Assembly: GCA_937952085.1 (NCBI GenBank)
Contig: CALFYQ010000121.1
Coordinates: 1 to 17,855, forward strand
DNA: 17,855 nt
From: an uncultured Paracoccaceae bacterium
GTDB lineage: Bacteria > Pseudomonadota > Alphaproteobacteria > Rhodobacterales > Rhodobacteraceae
Reading direction: 5' to 3'
Positions within the stretch are counted from its first letter, which is position 1. The number at the start of each line of letters is the position of its first letter. The notes under the pieces were generated by a model, which saw nothing but the letters and a program-made list of their open reading frames with translations, searched no databases and had not been told where the DNA came from. Both the position numbers and the translations under genes were made by a program. Below are positions 1-6,572 of this stretch, in pieces.

Positions 1-2165
1 ACGGCGGCGAAGCGATGATCCCGGCGCTGGAGCAGATCATCAAGCGCGGCGGCGCGCTCGGCGTGAACGAGATCGCCATCGGCATGCCGCATCGCGGCCG
101 GCTCTCGGTGCTCGCCAACGTGATGGGCAAGCCCTATCGCGCCATCTTCAACGAATTCCAGGGCGGCAGCTTCAAGCCGGACGACGTCGCCGGCTCGGGC
201 GACGTGAAGTACCATCTCGGCGCCTCGTCGGACCGCGAGTTCGACGGCAACACCGTTCACCTCTCGCTCACCGCCAACCCCTCGCATCTCGAGGCGGTGA
301 ACCCGGTGGTGATCGGCAAGGTCCGCGCCAAGCAGGAGCAGAAGGGCGACCGGGAGCGCACGCAGGTCCTCCCGATCCTGCTCCACGGCGACGCCGCCTT
401 CGCCGGCCAGGGCGTGGTGGCGGAATGCTTCGGCCTCTCCGGGCTGCGCGGCCACCGCACCGGCGGCACGATCCACTTCATCGTGAACAACCAGATCGGC
501 TTCACGACCGCCCCGCACAATTCGCGCTCCTCGCCCTATCCGACCGACATCTCGCTGATGGTCGAGGCGCCGATCTTCCATGTGAACGGAGACGACCCGG
601 AGGCGGTGGTCCACGCCGCCCGCATCGCCGTGGAATTCCGGCAGAAATTCCACAAGGACGTCGTCATCGACATGTTCTGCTACCGTCGGTTCGGCCACAA
701 CGAGGGCGACGAGCCGATGTTCACGCAGCCGGCGATGTATCGCTCGATCAAGAAGCACAAGACGACGCTTCAGCTCTATTCCGAGCGGCTGGTGCAAGAC
801 GGCCTGATCGAGGCCGCCGAAGTCGAGCAGATGAAGGCGGAGTTCCAGTCGACCCTCAACGAGGAGTTCGAGGCCGGCAAGGTGTTCCGCCCCAACAAGG
901 CGGACTGGCTGGACGGCCGCTGGAAGCATCTCGGCGTCGAGCAGGCGGAATATCAGCGCGGCGTCACCGGCGTCGCGACGGACCGGTTGCAGCAAGTCGG
1001 CGCCGCGCTCTCCCGCATCCCGGACGGGTTCAACGCCCACAAGACCGTCGAGCGCATCTTCGCCGAGAAGGCCAAGATGTTCGAAACCGGCAAGGGGATC
1101 GACTGGGCCACCGCCGAGGCGCTCGCCTTCGGCACGCTCCAGCTCGAGGGCTTTCCGGTCCGGCTCTCGGGGCAGGATTGCACCCGCGGCACCTTCTCGC
1201 AGCGCCATTCCGGGATCATCGACCAGCAGACGGAGGAGCGCTACTACCCGCTCCGCAACATCCGCGAGGGCCAGGCGGATTACGAGGTCATCGACTCGAT
1301 GCTCTCGGAATACGCGGTGCTCGGCTTCGAATACGGCTACTCGCTGGCCGAGCCGAACGCGCTCGTGCTCTGGGAGGCCCAGTTCGGCGACTTCGCCAAC
1401 GGTGCCCAGATCATGATCGACCAGTTCATCTGCTCGGGCGAGCGGAAGTGGCTTCGCATGTCCGGCCTCGTGATGCTTCTGCCGCATGGCTACGAAGGGC
1501 AGGGGCCGGAGCATTCCTCGGCGCGGATCGAGCGGTTCCTCCAGCTTTCGGCGGAGGACAACTGGATCGTCGCCAACTGCACGACGCCCTCCAACTACTT
1601 CCACATCCTGCGCCGGCAGATGCACCGGAGCTTCCGCAAGCCGCTGGTCCTCTTCACGCCGAAGAGCCTTCTCCGGCACAAGCTCTGCGTCTCGAAGCTG
1701 GATGAGTTCGGGCCGGATTCGAGCTTCCACCGCGTGCTCTGGGACGACGCCGAAATGGGCGGCGGCTCGACGCTCACGCTGAAGAAGGACGACAAGATCA
1801 AGCGCGTCGTCCTCTGCTCCGGAAAGGTCTACTACGACCTTCTGGAGGCGCGGGACGCGCAGGGCCTCGACGACGTCTACATCCTCAGGCTCGAACAGCT
1901 CTATCCGTTCCCGGCGCTCTCGCTGACCAAGGAGCTCTCCCGCTTCAAGAAGGCGGAGTTCGTCTGGTGCCAGGAAGAGCCGAAGAACCAGGGCTCCTGG
2001 ACCTTCGTCGAGCCGAACGTCGAGTGGGTGCTGGAACGGATCGGCGCGAAGCAGACGCGGCCCCGCTACGCCGGGCGGCAGGCGTCGGCCTCGCCGGCGA
2101 CCGGCCTCGCCGCGCAGCACAAGCATGAACAGGAGAAGCTCGTCTCTGACGCGCTGACGGGCTGA
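1..2165 (+). CDS. sucA: 2-oxoglutarate dehydrogenase E1 component, 5'-truncated by window edge
   Basis: This is the thiamine-diphosphate-dependent E1 subunit of the 2-oxoglutarate dehydrogenase complex. It decarboxylates 2-oxoglutarate and passes the succinyl group to the lipoyl arm of E2 in the TCA cycle. The reading frame is already open at base 3 (GGEA before the first ATG at 15), so the ATG at 15 is internal and the N-terminal part lies outside the window. About 720 residues are visible; full-length E1 proteins are about 930-990. Numbering from that ATG, I see HRGRL (26-30), SLTANPSHLEAVNP (84-97), the ThDP/Mg-binding GDAAFAGQG (125-133) and VNNQIGF (157-163), and farther on DCTRGTFSQRH and the transketolase-like pyrimidine-binding half. 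The stop at 2163-2165 is followed 14 bases later by sucB, so the two genes are one operon. Family assignment is certain. Confidence 0.97.
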   Translation, partial: GGEAMIPALEQIIKRGGALGVNEIAIGMPHRGRLSVLANVMGKPYRAIFNEFQGGSFKPDDVAGSGDVKYHLGASSDREFDGNTVHLSLTANPSHLEAVNPVVIGKVRAKQEQKGDRERTQVLPILLHGDAAFAGQGVVAECFGLSGLRGHRTGGTIHFIVNNQIGFTTAPHNSRSSPYPTDISLMVEAPIFHVNGDDPEAVVHAARIAVEFRQKFHKDVVIDMFCYRRFGHNEGDEPMFTQPAMYRSIKKHKTTLQLYSERLVQDGLIEAAEVEQMKAEFQSTLNEEFEAGKVFRPNKADWLDGRWKHLGVEQAEYQRGVTGVATDRLQQVGAALSRIPDGFNAHKTVERIFAEKAKMFETGKGIDWATAEALAFGTLQLEGFPVRLSGQDCTRGTFSQRHSGIIDQQTEERYYPLRNIREGQADYEVIDSMLSEYAVLGFEYGYSLAEPNALVLWEAQFGDFANGAQIMIDQFICSGERKWLRMSGLVMLLPHGYEGQGPEHSSARIERFLQLSAEDNWIVANCTTPSNYFHILRRQMHRSFRKPLVLFTPKSLLRHKLCVSKLDEFGPDSSFHRVLWDDAEMGGGSTLTLKKDDKIKRVVLCSGKVYYDLLEARDAQGLDDVYILRLEQLYPFPALSLTKELSRFKKAEFVWCQEEPKNQGSWTFVEPNVEWVLERIGAKQTRPRYAGRQASASPATGLAAQHKHEQEKLVSDALTG

Positions 2166-2179
2166 AAGAGGATCCTTCC

Positions 2180-3379
2180 ATGAGCATCGAAATCCGCGTC
2201 CCCCCGCTCGGCGAGAGCGTGTCGGAAGCGACCGTCGCGAAGTGGCTCAAGAAGGCCGGCGACGCGGTCGCCGCCGACGAGCCGCTGGTGGAGCTCGAGA
2301 CCGACAAGGTCTCCGTCGAGGTGCCGGCGCCCGCCGCCGGCCGGCTCGACGAGATCGTCGCCAAGGAAGGCGAGACGGTCGGCCGAGACGCGCTTCTGGC
2401 CATGCTGATCGAGGGCGCCGAGGGCGCCGCGCCGGCCCCGAAGGCGGAGGCGCCGAAAGACGCGCCGAAGGCCGAGGCCGCGTCGAAGGAGGAGGCGCCG
2501 AAAGCCGCCCCCGTCGCCGCGCCCGCGGCCGCCGCGCCCGGCGGCGCCAGGTCGAAGACCGAGGTTCTGGCCGAGGCCGCCCGCGGCGTGCCGGCGCCCG
2601 CCGCGCCGGTCGCCTCCAGCATCGCCCCCGCGCCGGCCGCCGCCGCCGCGCCGCGCGCCCCGATCCCGGCCGAGGACGCCGCCCGCGAGGAGCGGGTGAA
2701 GATGACCCGACTGCGGCAGACCATCGCCCGCCGCCTGAAGGACGCGCAGAACACCGCCGCCATGCTCACCACCTACAACGAGGTGGACATGTCCGCGGTC
2801 ATGGCGCTCCGCAACCAGTACAAGGACGAGTTCGAGAAGAAGCACAAGGTCCGTCTCGGCTTCATGTCCTTCTTCGTGAAGGCCTGCGTCCACGCGCTGC
2901 AGGAGATCCCGGCCGTCAACGCCGAGATCGACGGGACCGACATCGTCTACAAGAACTTCGTCCACATGGGCGTCGCCGTCGGCACGCCGACCGGCCTCGT
3001 CGTCCCGGTCGTGCGGAACGCGCACGAGATGGGCTTCGCGACGATCGAGAAGACGATCAACGAACTCGGCGCCAAGGGCCGCGACGGCAAGCTCTCGATG
3101 GCCGATCTCCAGGGCGGCACGTTCACCATCTCGAACGGCGGCGTCTACGGCTCGCTGATGTCCTCGCCGATCCTCAACCCGCCGCAATCCGGCATCCTCG
3201 GCATGCACAAGATCCAGGATCGGCCCGTCGTGGTCGGCGGCCAGATCGTTATCCGCCCGATGATGTACCTCGCGCTCTCCTACGACCACCGGATCGTCGA
3301 CGGGAAGGAGGCGGTGACCTTCCTCGTCCGCGTGAAGGACGCGCTGGAGGACCCGCGCCGGCTCCTGATGGACCTGTGA
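2180..3379 (+). CDS. sucB: Dihydrolipoyllysine succinyltransferase (E2 of 2-oxoglutarate dehydrogenase), apparently lacking most of the E3-binding domain
   Basis: E2 forms the core of the complex and transfers the succinyl group from lipoamide to CoA. The 399-residue protein has an N-terminal lipoyl domain (about 1-77) with the lipoylated lysine at K43 in ETDKV. An Ala/Pro/Lys/Glu-rich linker follows (about 80-165). The catalytic domain runs from about 170 to the end, with active-site H370 and D374 in SYDHRIVDG. Between lipoyl and catalytic domains, E2 proteins normally carry a peripheral subunit-binding domain of about 35-40 residues ending in a GTGxxGRIxKxDV-like motif. Here only a remnant-like SKTEVLAEAARG (about 125-136) is seen, and no other frame contains the missing part. 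The start is supported by AGAGGA upstream of the ATG. The gene follows sucA by 14 bases. Function is certain; the domain loss is a reading of the sequence. Confidence 0.96.
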   Translation: MSIEIRVPPLGESVSEATVAKWLKKAGDAVAADEPLVELETDKVSVEVPAPAAGRLDEIVAKEGETVGRDALLAMLIEGAEGAAPAPKAEAPKDAPKAEAASKEEAPKAAPVAAPAAAAPGGARSKTEVLAEAARGVPAPAAPVASSIAPAPAAAAAPRAPIPAEDAAREERVKMTRLRQTIARRLKDAQNTAAMLTTYNEVDMSAVMALRNQYKDEFEKKHKVRLGFMSFFVKACVHALQEIPAVNAEIDGTDIVYKNFVHMGVAVGTPTGLVVPVVRNAHEMGFATIEKTINELGAKGRDGKLSMADLQGGTFTISNGGVYGSLMSSPILNPPQSGILGMHKIQDRPVVVGGQIVIRPMMYLALSYDHRIVDGKEAVTFLVRVKDALEDPRRLLMDL

Positions 3380-3405
3380 GGACCGCGTCCGCGCCCCGTG
3401 ATTTT

Positions 3406-3437
3406 GCTTCGCGCGTCCCGTCCGGGGCGGGCGAAGC
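3406..3437 (+). other. Hairpin between sucB and the MAPEG gene
   Basis: In the 76-base gap after sucB, GCTTCGC (3406-3412) and GCGAAGC (3431-3437) form a perfect 7-bp inverted repeat around a GC-rich 18-base loop that can itself pair partly (CCC/GGG). There is a T-run before it but none after it, so it does not look like a classic intrinsic terminator. It may be an mRNA-processing or stability element inside the operon. The function is unproven. Confidence 0.35.
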
Positions 3438-3455
3438 GCTTGAGGCGCGGCCGCG

Positions 3456-3845
3456 ATGACCCCCGAACTCACCGCCCTCGCCCTCGCGGGCCTTCTCCAG
3501 GTGGCGCAGTTCGTCATCCTCGCCGTGCCGGCCAATCTCCAGCACGGGTCGAAGGTGATGATGGGGACGCGGGATACGCCGCCTCAGCTCACCGGCGTGG
3601 TGGCCCGGCTCAACCGCGCCTTCATCAACCACAACGAGGGGCTGATCCTCTTCGGGATCGCCGTCATGGTGGTGACGCTCGGCGGCAAGGCTTCGGCCTT
3701 CACCGCCGCCTGCGCCTGGGCCTATCTCGTGGCGCGGGCGCTCTACGTACCCTGCTACGCCTTCGGGCTCACGCCGTGGCGTTCGGTGGTCTGGCTCGTC
3801 GGCTTTCTCGCCTCGACGCTGATGCTCGTCGCGGCGCTCGTCTAA
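3456..3845 (+). CDS. MAPEG family small membrane protein
   Basis: This 129-residue protein has the size and layout of the MAPEG superfamily (membrane-associated eicosanoid and glutathione metabolism proteins). It has about four hydrophobic helices, near residues 5-25, 61-77, 80-98 and 108-128. Family-like polar residues sit between and within helices: RLNRAFINHNEG (51-62) with the Asn/Glu pair, and ARALYVPCY (93-101). Many bacterial members have no proven substrate; some are glutathione transferases or peroxidases. It lies 76 bases after sucB and 22 bases before lpdA on the same strand, so it is probably co-transcribed with the 2-oxoglutarate dehydrogenase genes, although nothing in the protein ties it to that enzyme. 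The Shine-Dalgarno before the ATG is weak (GAGGCG, about 10 bases upstream). The family call is good; the activity is unknown. Confidence 0.85.
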   Translation: MTPELTALALAGLLQVAQFVILAVPANLQHGSKVMMGTRDTPPQLTGVVARLNRAFINHNEGLILFGIAVMVVTLGGKASAFTAACAWAYLVARALYVPCYAFGLTPWRSVVWLVGFLASTLMLVAALV

Positions 3846-3867
3846 GGTTGAACGAAGGAGGCCGAAA

Positions 3868-5253
3868 ATGGCCGAATACGACCTAATCGTCATCGGCGGC
3901 GGCCCGGGCGGCTATGTCTGCGCGATCCGGGCGGCGCAGCTCGGGCTGAAGACGGCCTGCGTCGAGGGCCGCGGCGCGCTCGGCGGCACCTGCCTCAATG
4001 TCGGCTGCATCCCGTCGAAGGCGATGCTGCACGCCTCCGAGATGCTGCACGAGGCGGAGACGAACTTCGCCAAGCTCGGCATCGTGGCGAAATCCGTCTC
4101 GGTCGATCTCGCCCAGATGCACGCCCACAAGAAGAGCGTGATCGACGGCAACACCAAGGGCATCGAGTTCCTCTTCAAGAAGAACAAGGTTGCCTACATC
4201 AAGGGCTGGGGCGAGATCGTCGCGCCCGGCGAGGTGAAGGTCGGCGACGAGACGCACAAGGCCAAGGCCATCGTAGTCGCCACCGGCTCGGAGCCCGCCT
4301 CCTTGCCCGGCATCGAGGTGGACGAGGAGCGGATCGTCACCTCCACCGGCGCGCTCGACCTGCCGAAGGTGCCGAAGAAGCTCGTCGTGATCGGCGGCGG
4401 CGTCATCGGCCTCGAGCTCGGCTCGGTCTGGAAGCGGCTCGGCTCCGAGGTGACGGTGATCGAGTATCTCGACGAGATCACGCCGGGCGCCGATGGCGAG
4501 GTCGCCCGCGAGTTCCGCAAGATCCTGAAGAAGCAGGGGATCGCCTTCGAGCTCGGCTGCGCCGTCACCGGCGTCGAGGCGCTGAAGACCAAGCTCAAGG
4601 TCGCCTTCCGCCGCCGCAAGGACGAATCGGAGGAGGTGATCGACGCCGATGTCGTCCTCGTCGCCACCGGCCGGCGGCCCTACACCAAGGGGCTCGGCCT
4701 AGAGGCGCTGGGCGTGAAGATGGAGAAGGGCTTCGTCATGACCGACGCCCGCTTCCGCACCAACGTCTCGGGGGTCTACGCCATCGGCGACGTCACCGAG
4801 GGCCCGATGCTCGCCCACAAGGCGGAGGACGAGGGCATGGCCGTGGCCGAGGAGATCGCCCGCGCCTCCGGCCACGTGAACTACGCCGTCATCCCCGGCG
4901 TCATCTACACGATGCCCGAGGTCGCCTCGGTCGGCCTCACCGAGGAGGCGCTGAAGTCGCAGGGCCGGGCCTACAAGGCGGGCAAGTTCCCCTTCCTCGC
5001 CAACGGCCGCTCCAAGGCGAACCTCGCGACCGAGGGCTTCGTGAAACTCCTGGCCGACGCCAAGACCGGGCAGCTTCTCGGCGCCCACATCATCGGCCCG
5101 GGCGCGGGCGATCTCATCCACGAGATCTGCGTGGCGATGGAGCATGGCGGCTCGGCGGCGGACGTGGCCAGGACCTGCCACGCCCACCCGACCTATTCAG
5201 AGGCGGTGCGCGAGGCGGCGCTCGCCTGCGGCGACGGCGCGATTCATTTCTGA
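3868..5253 (+). CDS. lpdA: Dihydrolipoyl dehydrogenase (E3)
   Basis: E3 is an FAD flavoprotein that reoxidises dihydrolipoamide on E2 and reduces NAD+. The 461-residue protein has the usual class I disulfide oxidoreductase layout. The FAD-binding IGGGPGG lies at about 9-15, and the redox-active disulfide C42/C47 in GGTCLNVGCIPSK. The NAD-binding IGGGVIGLELG is at about 175-185, the second FAD motif is YAIGD, and the C-terminal catalytic pair H440 and E445 lies in HPTYSE. Length is normal for the family. The start is well supported by AAGGAG seven bases before the ATG. As last gene of the sucAB-MAPEG-lpd cluster, it is most likely the E3 dedicated to 2-oxoglutarate dehydrogenase. How it docks is unclear, because the E2 next to it seems to lack an E3-binding domain. 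Confidence 0.97.
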   Translation: MAEYDLIVIGGGPGGYVCAIRAAQLGLKTACVEGRGALGGTCLNVGCIPSKAMLHASEMLHEAETNFAKLGIVAKSVSVDLAQMHAHKKSVIDGNTKGIEFLFKKNKVAYIKGWGEIVAPGEVKVGDETHKAKAIVVATGSEPASLPGIEVDEERIVTSTGALDLPKVPKKLVVIGGGVIGLELGSVWKRLGSEVTVIEYLDEITPGADGEVAREFRKILKKQGIAFELGCAVTGVEALKTKLKVAFRRRKDESEEVIDADVVLVATGRRPYTKGLGLEALGVKMEKGFVMTDARFRTNVSGVYAIGDVTEGPMLAHKAEDEGMAVAEEIARASGHVNYAVIPGVIYTMPEVASVGLTEEALKSQGRAYKAGKFPFLANGRSKANLATEGFVKLLADAKTGQLLGAHIIGPGAGDLIHEICVAMEHGGSAADVARTCHAHPTYSEAVREAALACGDGAIHF

Positions 5254-5306
5254 CCGTCACGGAAGCTTGACGGCGCCGCGCCCCCGAAAGGGCTATGTGC
5301 GGCGCC
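5254..5306 (+). terminator. Tandem inverted repeats after lpdA, possible operon end
   Basis: Directly after the lpdA stop, CCGTCA (5254-5259) pairs with TGACGG (5268-5273). A second, stronger element overlaps it: GGCGCCGC (5272-5279) pairs with GCGGCGCC (5299-5306), with an inner GCCC/GGGC stem. No T-run follows, so it is not a canonical rho-independent terminator, but it sits where the suc operon should end. It is mutually exclusive with the first stem by two bases. Termination is inferred from position and structure only. Confidence 0.4.
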
Positions 5307-5325
5307 GCAGGACCGGAGATTGACC

Positions 5326-5880
5326 ATGCCCTTCCGCCTTCTCGGCATTTCCGGCGCGCTCCGCCGCGCCTCGACCAACACCGCGCTCATCCGCGCCGCG
5401 GGGGCGCTGGCGGGCGACGACGTCGCCTTCTCGATCGCCGATATCGATCTGCCGCTCTACAACGGCGACGTCGAGGATGCCGGCTATCCGGAGAAGGTGA
5501 CCGAGTTTGTCGAGGCGATCCGCGCCGCCGACGCGATCGTGATCTCCACACCGGAATACAACAAGGGCCTCTCCGGCGCGCTGAAGAACGCGCTCGATTG
5601 GCAGAGCCGCTTCGCGCCCGGACCGCTCCGCGGCAAGCCGGTGGCGATCATGTCCGCCACGGGCGGCTTCGCCGGCGGACAGGTGTCGCAGTTCACCCTC
5701 CGGCACTGCCTCACGCCGTTCGGCTGCCACGTGCTGGCGAGCCCGCAGGTCCATGTCGGCTCGAACGACAAGGAGGGCATCTTCGTGAACGGTGAACTCG
5801 CCGATCCGAAAACGCGCGGCTACGTCGCCGACCTGATGAAGGCGCTCCGCGAGCTCGCCGCGCTTCACGCCCCGAGATAG
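5326..5880 (+). CDS. NAD(P)H-dependent FMN reductase family flavoprotein
   Basis: This is a flavodoxin-fold protein of the NADPH-dependent FMN reductase family (the ChrR/quinone-reductase type). It is expected to use NAD(P)H to reduce FMN, quinones or other electron acceptors in the cytoplasm. The FMN-phosphate loop GISGALRRASTNT is near residues 7-19, and the family hallmark PEYNKGLSGALKNALDW is at 76-92. The 184-residue length is normal. I chose the ATG at 5326 because GGAG lies seven bases upstream; a TTG two codons earlier (5320) is possible but less likely. It follows the lpdA hairpins by a short gap and may have its own promoter. Its last 16 bases overlap the convergent thiQ end. The true substrate cannot be told from sequence. 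Confidence 0.9.
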   Translation: MPFRLLGISGALRRASTNTALIRAAGALAGDDVAFSIADIDLPLYNGDVEDAGYPEKVTEFVEAIRAADAIVISTPEYNKGLSGALKNALDWQSRFAPGPLRGKPVAIMSATGGFAGGQVSQFTLRHCLTPFGCHVLASPQVHVGSNDKEGIFVNGELADPKTRGYVADLMKALRELAALHAPR

Positions 5881-6572
5881 GCCGCGAGCGCCGGCGGCGG
5901 CGCGTCGAGCAACGCCTCGATCGGCGCCGCCGGCCCGGCCCGGCCCTCGCCGACGAAGGCGGCGTGGCCGCCGGCCCGCCGCGCCTCCGCCGGATCGTGC
6001 GTCGACATCACCACGGTCATGCCCCGCCGCGCCCGCAGCGCCGCGACAAGGCCCAGCATCTCCGCCCGCATCGCCGGGCCAAGCGCCGCGAAAGGCTCGT
6101 CGAGAAGGAGGATCGGCCGCTCCCGGAGGAGCGCGCGGGCGAGCGCCACGCGGCTCCGCTGGCCGCCCGACATCTCCGCGGGCTTCCGCCCGCCCATCCC
6201 TTCGAGGCCGACCTCGGCCAGCGCCGCCGAGACCCGCGCCCGGTCCGCCGCCGAGAGCCGGAGGCCGGGGTCGAGCCCGAGCCCGACATTCGCCGCCGCG
6301 TCGAGATGCGGGAAAAGGTTGTGCTCCTGAAAGACGGTGGTCACCGGGCGCTTCGCCGGCGGAACGCCTGCCATGTCCCGTCCGTCGAGGACCACATGGC
6401 CGGACGCGGCCGCCGCGAAGCCGCCGATCAGCGCGATGAGCGTCGATTTCCCGCCGCCGGACGGCCCGAGCAGCGTCAGGTGCCCGCCCGCCTGCGCCTC
6501 TAGATCGGCGACGAGGCGGAAATCGCCGGCCCGGACCTCAGCCGCCTCCAGCCGGATCACGCGCGCCCCCAT
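5865..6572 (-). CDS. thiQ: Thiamine ABC transporter ATP-binding protein ThiQ
   Basis: ThiQ is the cytoplasmic ATPase that powers import of thiamine and its phosphates through ThiP. The 235-residue protein has Walker A GPSGGGKST (36-44), the Q-loop FQEHNLFPHL (81-90), signature MSGGQRSR (134-141), Walker B ILLLDEP (154-160) and switch histidine H192. The D-loop reads FAALGPA, with Gly where most ABC ATPases have Asp (E. coli ThiQ has SALD). The ATG at 6572 overlaps thiP by 16 bases and has no clear Shine-Dalgarno. A GTG at 6560 would give the tight GTGA overlap with the thiP stop and an N-terminus (MIRLEAAEV) closer to other ThiQ proteins, so it may be the true start (231 residues). It is the last gene of thiBPQ and its 3' end overlaps the convergent flavoprotein gene. 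Confidence 0.93.
   Translation of the reverse strand: MGARVIRLEAAEVRAGDFRLVADLEAQAGGHLTLLGPSGGGKSTLIALIGGFAAAASGHVVLDGRDMAGVPPAKRPVTTVFQEHNLFPHLDAAANVGLGLDPGLRLSAADRARVSAALAEVGLEGMGGRKPAEMSGGQRSRVALARALLRERPILLLDEPFAALGPAMRAEMLGLVAALRARRGMTVVMSTHDPAEARRAGGHAAFVGEGRAGPAAPIEALLDAPPPALAAYLGA

Noticed and set aside
2066..3535. Minus-strand open frame (489 codons) opposite sucB
   Set aside because: Shadow of sucB; Gly/Arg-rich middle derives from the Ala/Pro linker of E2.
5326..5880. Idea that the FMN-reductase supplies reduced FMN to chorismate synthase
   Set aside because: Chorismate synthase needs reduced FMN, but the two genes are over 4 kb apart on opposite strands with unrelated genes between; proximity alone is not evidence.
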